Positions 34,860 to 43,674 of a stretch of 64,000 bases of DNA are shown here, piece after piece. The notes under the pieces are model-generated. The model did not search any database, was not told where the DNA came from, and worked only from the letters and a program-made list of their open reading frames with translations. The position numbers and the translations under genes are program-made. The DNA comes from Clostridium swellfunianum (GTDB taxonomy: Bacteria > Bacillota > Clostridia > Clostridiales > Clostridiaceae), in contig NZ_JAMOFV010000006.1 in the NCBI RefSeq assembly GCF_023656515.1, positions 1,401,354-1,465,353 of the forward strand. The letters are read 5' to 3'. The number at the start of each line of letters is the position of its first letter. Position 1 is the first letter of the stretch.

Positions 34860-36108
34860 GCAGCTTAGAAATAGATTTTTAATACTGAATTTAGTTATTA
34901 TATCAATTATGATGTTTATTTCTTTCACAACGATATATCTAGTAACTTATAATAATGTCCGCAAGGATATCAACATGGAAATGATGAAGTTATCCGACTT
35001 TAATAAAAAACCAAACAATGGGCCAAGAGATGCTAAGATTGGTGATGTTAGACCAGATGACCGTATGGATCGTTCCTTGTCTTTCAGTCTAACAGTGGAT
35101 AACAATAGCAATCTTGTAGATTATTTTTCCGTGTTTAATATGGATGAGGATTTTTACGAGACCGCAAAAGAAAAGGCTCTATCTGAAAAGACTAGCGAAG
35201 GAAGGTTTAAGCTTGAAGATACCTACTGGGAATTTGTGATTAGACCTATTCCTGACGGGACTGGCTTTAGATTAGTATTTTTAGATATAACCTCGAGACA
35301 TTCTTATTTAACTAATTTGATTTATACATTCTTAGTGGTAGCACTTGTTATGCTTGTTGCAATTTTCTTCATAAGTAGATTCTTTGCAAACAAATCAATT
35401 AAACCGATTAAGGAAAGCTTTGACAAGCAAAAGCAATTTATTGCTGATGCCTCACACGAATTGAAAACACCCCTTGCTGTTATAAATACAAATACAGATG
35501 TTCTTTTATCAAATAGTGAGGATGCTATAAAAAATCAATCTAAATGGATTTATTATATAAAATCTGAAGTTGAAAGAATGACAAAGCTAACTAACGACTT
35601 ATTATACCTTGCACAAGTTGATCATTCAGATATTAAGCTAATATCCACAGATTTTAATTTAAGCGAAACTATTGAGAATGTTATTTTAACAATGGAGGCA
35701 GTTATTTTTGAAAATGATATGTTTCTAGACTACAATATCGAACCTAATGTTTTAATTCATGGAAACAATGAACAAATTAAGCAAGTAGTAATGATACTTT
35801 TAGATAACGCTTTAAAATATACCAATCCCAAAGGCAGAATTTCTCTTTCCTTAAAAAAGTTTAGCAACAAATCCGTGATGACAGTTTCTAATACTGGCAA
35901 AGGAATACCAGAGGAATATATTAGCAGGATATTTGATCGTTTTTACCGCATCGATAAATCTCGCTCAAAAAATAGTGGGGGCTACGGACTAGGCCTTTCT
36001 ATAGCAAAGGCAATAGCTGAGCAGCATGGTGGGAAGATTTCTGTTAAAAGCATTCCAGATGAAGAAACAAGTTTTATAATTGAACTTCCTCGTATTAATA
36101 ATCAATAA
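34852..36108 (+). CDS. Sensor histidine kinase partner of the OmpR-type regulator
   Basis: A 418-residue kinase with two membrane segments (about 10-32 and 160-182) flanking an extracytoplasmic domain of about 125 residues, then the kinase core: FIADASHELKTPLAVI (H-box), LLDNALKYTNP (N-box), NTGKGIPEEYISRIFDRFYR and GGYGLGLSIAKAI. The extracellular part holds a basic/acidic stretch but no known sensor fold I can name. The ATG at 34852 has TTGGAGG 7 bases upstream; the ATG/TTG earlier in frame lies inside the regulator gene. Confidence 0.92.
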   Translation: MFKQLRNRFLILNLVIISIMMFISFTTIYLVTYNNVRKDINMEMMKLSDFNKKPNNGPRDAKIGDVRPDDRMDRSLSFSLTVDNNSNLVDYFSVFNMDEDFYETAKEKALSEKTSEGRFKLEDTYWEFVIRPIPDGTGFRLVFLDITSRHSYLTNLIYTFLVVALVMLVAIFFISRFFANKSIKPIKESFDKQKQFIADASHELKTPLAVINTNTDVLLSNSEDAIKNQSKWIYYIKSEVERMTKLTNDLLYLAQVDHSDIKLISTDFNLSETIENVILTMEAVIFENDMFLDYNIEPNVLIHGNNEQIKQVVMILLDNALKYTNPKGRISLSLKKFSNKSVMTVSNTGKGIPEEYISRIFDRFYRIDKSRSKNSGGYGLGLSIAKAIAEQHGGKISVKSIPDEETSFIIELPRINNQ

Positions 36109-36161
36109 AAGAATAAAATAGCCATTGCTTAATCCTTAAGCAATGGCTATTTTATTCTTTT
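36107..36161. terminator. Terminator after the two-component system
   Basis: A 26-bp stem from AAAAGAATAAAATAGCC through TTGCTTAA to its complement, with a 3-base loop. It is symmetric and could work on both strands. Confidence 0.92.
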
Positions 36162-36167
36162 ATTGAA

Positions 36168-36215
36168 AACTAGATATCGCGATATCTTCTTATCTTGATA
36201 TCACGATATCTAGTT
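36168..36215. terminator. Second hairpin built from four GATATC units
   Basis: AACTAGATATCGCGATATC pairs with GATATCACGATATCTAGTT around a 10-base loop; each arm is itself nearly palindromic. It lies 26 bases after the stop of the beta-helix lipoprotein gene on the minus strand. Its 3' flank on the plus strand is ATATTTTTATATT. Confidence 0.7.
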
Positions 36216-36240
36216 ATATTTTTATATTGTTAAGTTTTTA

Positions 36241-38268
36241 TTATTGCTGCTGTGCAGGAGGTTGTTGAGGTTGCTGGCCAGATGGAGGAGCGGATGGACG
36301 TTCTCCCTTTTGGCCTCCCTCTCCTCTAAATCCGCCTTTACCACCAGGTCCTCCCTGCATGCCGCTTTTAGCAGTTGTTACTCCTGATTCATTAAGCCAA
36401 GTCGTTGAGTTTGAGATAGCAAAGCTTACAACCTTTGTACCACCTTCGTATTTTCCATCAATATATAGTCCGTCTTTAGAAGTGCCTGTTGACTTTCCTC
36501 CTGAATAAAGTGTGTAATTCTCGCCTTTTTTAAGCTGTGGTGAACTTATAACTACAGTTTGATACTCCTTACCCGGTGCAAAGGTGACGATAGCATTTCC
36601 TTTTCCGTCTTGAAGGTTAACAATAGTTCCTGCAGCTTGAGCCTTAGGATAAGTCATTATTATAGAATTTTGAGCTGATGTATCTGAAGGTGCTTGAGCC
36701 ATTCCTGAGCTTCCTGCTGAAACTAAGTAGCCTCCAGTCATCTCAAAGGTTCCATCATAGTCTAAAGCGCCATTATAATTTGCTGTTGGCCCGCTTACAA
36801 TTACTGTACCCTTAGTCATATATATTGAGCCATTAGCATCCAAGCTATCACCAACAGAATTTATTACTATATATCCACCATTTATATTTAGCTTATTGCT
36901 GCTTGAGGAGTTAAAATTATTTTGTCCTGGGCGCCCATTTACAGAAGACCCGTCAGCACCCCCACCAGCATTTAAACCATCATCACTTGCAGTAACATAA
37001 ATCTCTCCATCTGAAATTGTTATTATTGAACTCTCTATTCCTTCATAGCTTTTTGTAATATTTATTTTTCCACCCTTTGCAAAGATAGTAGAATCTCCAT
37101 GAATGCCATCATCTCCAGAAGTAATATTGAAGCTTCCACCTTCTATAGTAACATTGTTGTTACTATGTATAGAATCATCAGCAGAATCGATATTAAAGGT
37201 ACCGCCGGCAACTCCTACATCTGCTCCAGCTTTTATTGCCTTTGCGCTTTCAGATTCAGTCTGAGCGGAGGTTGCTGTATTTGTGCTATTAGTATTCTTC
37301 CCAGAATCCATTGGTCCTCTCATTCCTTCTTCAGCTTTTTTAGTGCCATTTACACTTCCGCCGCCAGATATAATATTAAAAGAACCATTTGTTATAAGTA
37401 CCGCCGTTTCAGCTTGTATTCCATCATTTTTAGATTTTAGATTAAAGGTTCCATTTTCAATAGCTACTATTCCCTTATCTGCAGCCTCATCATTAGAAGA
37501 TTTAACTGCATCGCCTCCAGCCTCAATATTTATTGAGCCTTCCTTTACAGCTAATATATCACGTCCTACTATACCGTCATCAACCGCTATAACATAAATA
37601 TTTCCTTCTACAATTTTCAAATCATCCTTGCTTGCAATTCCATCTTTATAATTTGCCTTTACAGTTAACTTGCCTGTTCCATTTATAACTAGGTTATCCT
37701 TACTAAAAATCGCTGCACTTGGTTCATCTGAAGAGGCATCTTCCAACGTGTATTTTTCACCATCTGTTATACTATTTTCTGTGCCAGCCTCAATCGATAG
37801 TATTGTTTTGCCTGCATTCTTTACATAGATAGGTGCATTATCAGAGCTCTTTATCTCTGTGCCGTTTAAAACAATTTTAACTGTCCCCTTATCCTTAACA
37901 TCTACAATAATTTGTCCATTATCTAATTTTCCACTAACAACATAAACTCCTGCTGCAGTTATTGTAATTTTACTAGCCTTAACCTCGGCACCAGACCCCT
38001 TTAAGTTTGCAGTAGTCCCACTCAACTCAATATAATTTGGATTTTCATTTTTCCAGTCACTATAGGATTCTTCTTTCTCATAAGTAACAAGCTGACTTAT
38101 AATAGAACCTACATTTTTATCTCCTATTATGCTGGCTTTGGCTTGTGCTGTTGTCTCAGTTTGAGTACTTGTTTCTGTTTGTGTTCCGCCTTTAGAACTG
38201 CAGCCATATAAAAACGTAGTTGTTACTAACGCTGCTACTACCTTTAAATACACAGATTTTTTATTCAT
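36241..38268 (-). CDS. Beta-helix carbohydrate-binding-domain lipoprotein (Cthe_2159-like)
   Basis: A 675-residue lipoprotein: signal peptide with lipobox LYGC (Cys23), a Thr/Gln-rich linker, then many parallel beta-helix rungs rich in Gly, Asn and Asp such as NGTFNLKSKNDGIQAE and GGSFNITSGDDGIHGDS (about 130-560), and a disordered Gly/Pro/Gln-rich tail (from about 635). This is the DUF4353 type represented by Cthe_2159 of Clostridium thermocellum, a calcium-containing beta-helix that binds cellulose and polygalacturonate. It is probably displayed on the cell surface. It has its own promoter with the regulator box at 38347, shared with the VTC and two-component genes. AAAGGAG precedes the ATG. 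Confidence 0.85.
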   Translation of the reverse strand: MNKKSVYLKVVAALVTTTFLYGCSSKGGTQTETSTQTETTAQAKASIIGDKNVGSIISQLVTYEKEESYSDWKNENPNYIELSGTTANLKGSGAEVKASKITITAAGVYVVSGKLDNGQIIVDVKDKGTVKIVLNGTEIKSSDNAPIYVKNAGKTILSIEAGTENSITDGEKYTLEDASSDEPSAAIFSKDNLVINGTGKLTVKANYKDGIASKDDLKIVEGNIYVIAVDDGIVGRDILAVKEGSINIEAGGDAVKSSNDEAADKGIVAIENGTFNLKSKNDGIQAETAVLITNGSFNIISGGGSVNGTKKAEEGMRGPMDSGKNTNSTNTATSAQTESESAKAIKAGADVGVAGGTFNIDSADDSIHSNNNVTIEGGSFNITSGDDGIHGDSTIFAKGGKINITKSYEGIESSIITISDGEIYVTASDDGLNAGGGADGSSVNGRPGQNNFNSSSSNKLNINGGYIVINSVGDSLDANGSIYMTKGTVIVSGPTANYNGALDYDGTFEMTGGYLVSAGSSGMAQAPSDTSAQNSIIMTYPKAQAAGTIVNLQDGKGNAIVTFAPGKEYQTVVISSPQLKKGENYTLYSGGKSTGTSKDGLYIDGKYEGGTKVVSFAISNSTTWLNESGVTTAKSGMQGGPGGKGGFRGEGGQKGERPSAPPSGQQPQQPPAQQQ

Positions 38269-38346
38269 AATATTTATCTCCTTTTTCTACTTCATTTATT
38301 GTTGTTTAACAGTTTCATATTGATTATGTATTAATTTTATATATTG

Positions 38347-38366
38347 AACCTTAAACAAACCTTAAA
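38347..38366 (-). promoter_or_regulatory. Direct-repeat regulator box at the beta-helix lipoprotein promoter
   Basis: On the minus strand TTTAAGGTTTGTTTAAGGTT, one base different from the box at 34055, followed 7 bases later by TAAAAT. The box starts right at the U-run of the upstream gene's terminator, so it serves the lipoprotein gene alone. Confidence 0.65.
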
Positions 38367-38411
38367 TAAAAAAATATCTGATTCTATGACTTCAATTATC
38401 ATAAAATCAGA
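38366..38411 (-). terminator. Terminator of the L,D-transpeptidase gene
   Basis: TCTGATTTTATGA pairs with TCATAGAATCAGA on the minus strand (one mismatch) around a 9-base loop, followed by TATTTTTTTATTT. Confidence 0.85.
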
Positions 38412-38418
38412 CACCATC

Positions 38419-39861
38419 TTAGTTGTAACAAACAACAGGAGTACCTGGAGTAATATTATCAAATATAGCTTTTGCTAAATTATATGGTGAATTCACACAG
38501 CCATGAGACCCGTTCGTCTTATAGATACTTCCACCAAAAGCATTTCTCCAGCTTGCATCATGAATTCCTATACCTCCGTTAAAGGGCATCCAAAAGTTTA
38601 CTGGAACTGAGTAATCAGGACCATCCAGTGTAGCATTTCGTTCTTTGTATTTTAGTTTATAAATACCTGGAGGTGTCGTATTTTTAGAACTTACATTACC
38701 TGTAACCACATCTCCCTGAGCTATTAGGGCACCGTTTTTATAAAACCACATATGCTGCTTTGTAAGATCTATTTCAACATAAGTACTTCCAATATCATTT
38801 TTTCCTAAAGCAAAGGCTGTTGCAATATACGCTGGTTCTTTTTCCAAGGTTTTTCCTTCTTTTATTGCAGCAACTAATGTCTCTGTTTCCTTCGATTTAT
38901 TGACCTTCCAGCCATAATCTCCGCCTTTAACATTTATTACCTTCCCAGAAGATGCGGTAAAGTTCCTTGTGCTTCCTATTGTATCATAAGATTTAGAAAG
39001 AGCATCAACAAACTCCTTCACCTTTCCCTCGTCAAGTTTTACTGCGTAACTTTCATCCATAGTTATCCACTCATTTATTTTTGAGCCATCTAATATTTCT
39101 TTTTGATCTCCAATAGTGTATGTTACCTTAGAAGATATATATTTATTAAGCATGTCTCTTGCATCAATAACCTTTTGTGACTTTGAAGTATATTCAGGTT
39201 TAACATAGCAATCAATAGCTTCAAAATCTAATATGGTTCCTTCTTTAAGTATTGTCTCAGATATATGCTTATATAAAATATCCTTATCCACTTTAGTTCC
39301 TGGTACTTCATCAACAATTACATAATTATTATTCTCATATTTCACTTCAGCATTTTTAGGTTCAATTATAGTATTTGTTTCAAAACAGGAAAGCTTATCT
39401 ATTCTCTCCTTTAGCATATTATCATCATGTTTTAAATCTATAGCCATTTTATGTGCTTCTTTATTAAATAAGGCCCATATCCACTTATAAGGATTTTGCT
39501 GCTCTTTAAAGCTTTTAAAATCGCCTTCCAAATTATATTTCAAACCAATTTCTTCAGCTTTAATTTGCTCAGTCTTACCTCCTCGCTCTTTTAAATTTAG
39601 ATTATATTTTACAAGCTCGGTGGCCATTTTCTCGTTTACCTGTTCCACAGTTTTACCTGATATATTAATTCCATTAATTTCAGAACCGAAATAAAAATGC
39701 TTCATAAAATATGCTACCATTCCCAAATATATAATAAACAGCACGCAAAGAAAAACTATAACACCTATAGCAATTTTTTTATGCTTTTTAATAAATTCTT
39801 TCGCTCTGTTTATTAGCTTTTTTTTAAGTCGTCTTTCTACTCTTGTTTCCGTAACACCCAA
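38419..39861 (-). CDS. L,D-transpeptidase with peptidoglycan-binding domains
   Basis: A 480-residue envelope enzyme. One membrane anchor (about 30-52) follows a basic cytosolic start; two repeats of a YoaR/VanW-type putative peptidoglycan-binding domain (about 70-330) precede the YkuD catalytic domain (about 345-480) with the active Cys455 in SHGCVNSPYNLA and upstream His in GGIGIHDASW. It makes 3-3 cross-links or attaches proteins to the wall. The start is a TTG just after AAAGGGG, closer than normal; no other start codon fits before the membrane segment, so the exact start is unsure. It stands alone with its own terminator. Confidence 0.9.
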   Translation of the reverse strand: MGVTETRVERRLKKKLINRAKEFIKKHKKIAIGVIVFLCVLFIIYLGMVAYFMKHFYFGSEINGINISGKTVEQVNEKMATELVKYNLNLKERGGKTEQIKAEEIGLKYNLEGDFKSFKEQQNPYKWIWALFNKEAHKMAIDLKHDDNMLKERIDKLSCFETNTIIEPKNAEVKYENNNYVIVDEVPGTKVDKDILYKHISETILKEGTILDFEAIDCYVKPEYTSKSQKVIDARDMLNKYISSKVTYTIGDQKEILDGSKINEWITMDESYAVKLDEGKVKEFVDALSKSYDTIGSTRNFTASSGKVINVKGGDYGWKVNKSKETETLVAAIKEGKTLEKEPAYIATAFALGKNDIGSTYVEIDLTKQHMWFYKNGALIAQGDVVTGNVSSKNTTPPGIYKLKYKERNATLDGPDYSVPVNFWMPFNGGIGIHDASWRNAFGGSIYKTNGSHGCVNSPYNLAKAIFDNITPGTPVVCYN

Positions 39862-40127
39862 CCCCTTTAAATGAAATTAAACTAAAAAAATAAGGCTTGT
39901 CTTTTTTCTAAGGCACATTTTATTCTATGCTGCCACTCTATATATTAAAACCAATATTACCATTTTAAGAAAATCAAAAACATTCAGTTATATTTTACCA
40001 TATCTCTCAACTATCAACATATCTTTTATATTCTCTTTTTCGTCAATAAACACCAACTGTTTACTATAGCACATTTGGCACACTGTGAATAGTATATAAA
40101 AAAACTATATTTCTAGGAGGTATTTTT

Positions 40128-40970
40128 ATGTTTCTCGGCTTAAAGTCTCTAATTGCAATTGCTAAGATTCACAACGGAAAAGAGCCAGAAGATAAAGATT
40201 TTCTGGACAAGTCTATAGCAACCTTCGGCTACGCTTATGATATAAAACAGGATATGTTTTACTCTACTCAGGATGCATGGCAGAGGAAGATGGGCTACTG
40301 TCGCTTATATGATGAATCAGCTGCAGTCACTGGAATGATTGTAGATTGTGAACCCTTCTATTTTGAATATGGAGGAAAAAAGTGGCTTATCGAAATTTGG
40401 AAAGGCCAATATGACATGGTAACTGGTTGTGAAATAGGAATTTACACCTCTGACTTCAAAAACTTAAACATTCCTATAATTTATAAAAATCTCTTTTACC
40501 ACTGTGCAAGTGATGAAGATATGCTTCATATGAATGCTGTATTAATAAAGAATGGAAAGGTCCTCTTTGAAAGGGATGATACCCACTGGTGGCTAACAGG
40601 ATTTAAGCTGGCCGAGTTTTCAAAGCCCTCAGAACTGATTATGAAAGTAACAATTACTTTAAAAGATGAAGAAATGTGCAAAGCATTTGTACAAGCACTA
40701 AGGAAAACAGGTTATCTAAATAAACAAATTGATATAAAAGAAAATACTGTAAGCTTCACCTTTAATAAGCCTCATACCGCTCAGCCTTATACCCGCACTT
40801 GGTTAACAGATTGGATAATACAAGAAAAGAATAAGTATTTATGCGACAAGTATAACGGTATAGCTAGACCAGTTGATTGGTTAACAGATAAATTAGCGAT
40901 AGTTATTGTACAATGTCCTGAAGTTTACAAAAGCTTTAAAAATTTAATTAAACAAAAAAAGAATGATTAA
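40128..40970 (+). CDS. DUF4474 protein
   Basis: A 280-residue protein with a short hydrophobic start (FLGLKSLIAIAKI) and a DUF4474-type domain: YAYDIKQDMFYSTQDAWQRKMGYCRLYDE, FYFEYGGKKWLIEIWKGQYDMVTGCEIGIY and DDTHWWLTGFKLAEFS are its hallmark stretches. Function unknown. It is encoded 39 bases before a metallophosphoesterase on the same strand and probably cotranscribed. AGGAGG precedes the ATG. The 265-base divergent gap upstream of it (39862-40127) has AT-rich sequence with no gene that I can see. Confidence 0.8.
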   Translation: MFLGLKSLIAIAKIHNGKEPEDKDFLDKSIATFGYAYDIKQDMFYSTQDAWQRKMGYCRLYDESAAVTGMIVDCEPFYFEYGGKKWLIEIWKGQYDMVTGCEIGIYTSDFKNLNIPIIYKNLFYHCASDEDMLHMNAVLIKNGKVLFERDDTHWWLTGFKLAEFSKPSELIMKVTITLKDEEMCKAFVQALRKTGYLNKQIDIKENTVSFTFNKPHTAQPYTRTWLTDWIIQEKNKYLCDKYNGIARPVDWLTDKLAIVIVQCPEVYKSFKNLIKQKKND

Positions 40971-41009
40971 TCAAACATCTAAGCTTTGATACCTTCTCGA
41001 GGTGAGATA

Positions 41010-41909
41010 ATGAGCACATTTAAACGCATAACTAAAATATTTAAAAGCTCTGTAGAAATTCCTTTTGATGACTCCTCAAAAATCGTTTTAATGAGCGATT
41101 GTCATAGGGGAACAGGTGGATTGTCAGACGCATTTTCAAAAAATCAAAATCTTTATTTTGTAGCACTGAAAAATTATTATAACAAAAACTTCACTTATAT
41201 TGAAATTGGTGATGGGGATGAACTATGGAAAAGCACCAATTTTTCTGAGATTAAGAGAGAATATAGCCATATCTTTTGGTATCTGTCTAACTTTTATAAA
41301 GAAGGAAGACTCCACTTTATCTTTGGTAATCACGATATAATTAAGAAAAGTAGTAAATTTGTTAAAAATAATTTATATGAGTACTATAATGAGCATGAAA
41401 AAAAAACTGTTCCTTTATTTGAAAATATACAGATTCATGAAGGACTAGTTTTAAAATATACGGTTACACATGATAAAATCCTTTTGGCACACGGACATCA
41501 AGGCCAATTTTTAAACGATAAGATGTGGTATTTGGGCAGATTATTATGCCAAACTCTCTGGGAACCACTTTCTTCTCTAGGAATTAATGATCCGACAAAT
41601 ACGGCAAAAAATTATGATCAGCAAGTTGCTGTTGAGAAAAAACTTATTGAGTGGGCAAAAAAGAAAAAGACTATGCTTATTGCAGGTCACACTCACAGAC
41701 CAGTATTTCCTAAAGTAGGCAAGCCGCCTTACTTTAATGCCGGTAGCTCGGTCCACCCTAGATGCATAACTGCACTAGAGATATCACAGGGGACAATAGC
41801 ACTTGTTAAATGGAACGTAAAGACAAAAGAAGACGGCACATTGTATATAGGACGAGATATATTGGAAGGACCTACCAAACTAACAAAGTACTTTGATATA
41901 TATAAATAA
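41010..41909 (+). CDS. Calcineurin-like metallophosphoesterase
   Basis: A 299-residue soluble phosphoesterase with all metal-binding blocks in order: MSDCHRG (D.H), GDGDELW, FGNHDII, AHGHQG and AGHTHRPVF. It could hydrolyse phosphodiesters or phosphomonoesters; the spacing resembles the UDP-diacylglucosamine hydrolase-like branch, yet no lipid A genes are here and a Gram-positive host makes that substrate unlikely. The ATG at 41010 follows CGAGGTGAG; the frame 8 codons earlier lacks a site. Its partner is the DUF4474 gene. Confidence 0.87.
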   Translation: MSTFKRITKIFKSSVEIPFDDSSKIVLMSDCHRGTGGLSDAFSKNQNLYFVALKNYYNKNFTYIEIGDGDELWKSTNFSEIKREYSHIFWYLSNFYKEGRLHFIFGNHDIIKKSSKFVKNNLYEYYNEHEKKTVPLFENIQIHEGLVLKYTVTHDKILLAHGHQGQFLNDKMWYLGRLLCQTLWEPLSSLGINDPTNTAKNYDQQVAVEKKLIEWAKKKKTMLIAGHTHRPVFPKVGKPPYFNAGSSVHPRCITALEISQGTIALVKWNVKTKEDGTLYIGRDILEGPTKLTKYFDIYK

Positions 41910-41914
41910 TGAAA

Positions 41915-41958
41915 AAGTGCCTGACCCAATAAAGCTTTGTGACAGGGTCAGGCACCTT
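41915..41958 (+). terminator. Terminator after the phosphoesterase
   Basis: AAGTGCCTGACCC pairs with GGGTCAGGCACCTT (17-base loop). It is one of the GTGYCTGAC-type hairpins of the window. Confidence 0.85.
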
Positions 41959-42055
41959 CAATTACTGACTAAGAAATGTTGAAGCTTTATATACTTTTCT
42001 CCTTTTCTTATAGTAATCCACACATACCATAAAATATAAACTGAAGCTACTATTT

Positions 42056-42853
42056 CTAAAGTTTATTAATTATTAGATTTCCTGATTCATATTTCTTAAG
42101 ACCTCTGTAAAATACTGAATAAGCTATGATAATCCATAATAATGCTACTCCAAAAACTTCTAAAAGTAATACTAGATTAAACTCGTTTATAACTCTAGCT
42201 GGAATATATACCATAAAGCCAGCAGGAATTAAAGTATAAAGCACATATTTAAGCCCCCCTTTAAATATCCCTTCCGGATATATGCTGAAGCTTATTAAAA
42301 ATTCAGTTGTGAGCTGCGCCAAGCCTTCTACATTTCCTGCATAAAAGCTTAAGGCATGAAAGGTTACTAATACTGCAGCAAACATTATGCCTGCAGTTAT
42401 AGCAAAAGTTAAAAATAATGCAAAACCTTTAACGTCAATACCTCTAACTATAAAAAATAGGATTATGCCGTATAAAGTATCTCCCCAAGCTGAAACTATA
42501 GTTTTTGAACAAATTAGGTTAATCAAAGGGTCTTTAGGCTGAAGAAGATAGGTATCCAACTCACCGTTTAATATCATTCTTGTAATCTGACCTACGTTTC
42601 CAAAAATAACAAAGCATATTCCAAAACCTGATGAGGATAATGCCCACAGCATCATAACATCCTTAAAGCCGTAGCCTCCTATGCTGTTAACATTATTAAA
42701 CAATATCCACCAAAAAAATATAAAGGCAGCATTGTTTAATACCATGCCAAGGCTCTGAACAAGAAAGCTCACTCTGTATTCCATAACAGAAGCAATATTA
42801 AATCTAAAATAGTAAAACATTAACTTAAGACTTTTTCTAACCTCCATTAACAT
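42056..42853 (-). CDS. ABC-2 permease (DUF990 type), second subunit
   Basis: A 265-residue membrane protein with six predicted segments and the DUF990/ABC2_membrane_6 type stretches (MMLWALSSSGFGICFVIFGN, ILNGELDTYLLQPKDPLINLI). It is the last gene of a three-gene operon and overlaps the previous one by 17 bases. No good ribosome binding site is placed before any of its early ATG codons (42853, 42847 or later), so the start is uncertain and coupling by overlap is likely. It pairs with the preceding permease. Confidence 0.85.
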   Translation of the reverse strand: MLMEVRKSLKLMFYYFRFNIASVMEYRVSFLVQSLGMVLNNAAFIFFWWILFNNVNSIGGYGFKDVMMLWALSSSGFGICFVIFGNVGQITRMILNGELDTYLLQPKDPLINLICSKTIVSAWGDTLYGIILFFIVRGIDVKGFALFLTFAITAGIMFAAVLVTFHALSFYAGNVEGLAQLTTEFLISFSIYPEGIFKGGLKYVLYTLIPAGFMVYIPARVINEFNLVLLLEVFGVALLWIIIAYSVFYRGLKKYESGNLIINKL

Positions 42854-43634
42854 TTAAGCTCTTTGCCCCCTTTCTATATAAGATCATAGCAACCATAAAG
42901 GCTACTGCTAAATAAACTAGCTGAATGAAAAATTGTCTATAAAAACTTGCAAAGGAAAAATCTACTGCAAGCTTTGCTGGTACATAAGTTACGTAGGCAA
43001 AAGGCATATACTTTGATATGCTTTGAAGCCATTTAGGGAAAAGGTCTATTGGCATAAGCATTCCACCCAAAGTGAAAACAAGCTTTGAATAAATCCAAAA
43101 GAAAGCACTATTTTCCTCAAACCAGAAAGAGGTTAGAGCTAAAATTATATAGATAAAGAAATGTATAATGCATCCGACTATTATTGAAAGAACTATAAAT
43201 GGAAGATGTACAAACCTAAAGTTTTCCAGAGTTCCAACATAAATCAGCCCAATAGATAGCCCCACTATACCGTTGGTTAAAAGCTTCATGCCTATTTCAC
43301 CTAAAAAATAGGATAGACAGTATAGTACATAGTTATAAGGTTTATTTAGCAAATAAGCTATATTACCTGTTTTCACATCTTCATTCACTTGGTTGTAAAG
43401 GTCTGTCCTAGAAAGAGTTATAAGTTCTGTAACGACCAAATACCATATCATTTTATTTAAGGTTAAACCGCCTAGACTATCCCCCTTTTGACTATAGATA
43501 TTTTTCCAGAGCATCAAATATATGAACATGATAAATACGAAAAATATATTTTTACTTAAAAAGTTCCAGAAGTAAACAAGGCTGTTTGACATAGTTATTT
43601 TTGAAACTTCTGCATACTTACGAATTGCCTTCAT
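42837..43634 (-). CDS. ABC-2 permease (DUF990 type), first subunit
   Basis: A 265-residue membrane protein with about six segments (from residue 20 on), including RTDLYNQVNEDVKTGNIAYLLNKPYNYVLY, of which the Gly-Asn-(Ile) LL.KP(Y/L) pattern also occurs in its partner (GELDTYLLQPKDP) and marks this permease pair. The ATG at 43634 has AGGAGGG 6 bases upstream; ten additional codons upstream are rejected. It lies 40 bases after the ATPase gene. Confidence 0.85.
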   Translation of the reverse strand: MKAIRKYAEVSKITMSNSLVYFWNFLSKNIFFVFIMFIYLMLWKNIYSQKGDSLGGLTLNKMIWYLVVTELITLSRTDLYNQVNEDVKTGNIAYLLNKPYNYVLYCLSYFLGEIGMKLLTNGIVGLSIGLIYVGTLENFRFVHLPFIVLSIIVGCIIHFFIYIILALTSFWFEENSAFFWIYSKLVFTLGGMLMPIDLFPKWLQSISKYMPFAYVTYVPAKLAVDFSFASFYRQFFIQLVYLAVAFMVAMILYRKGAKSLNVNGG

Positions 43635-43674
43635 GCTTATCCCTCCTGTATTCCTTTTTTGCACTTAATGATTA

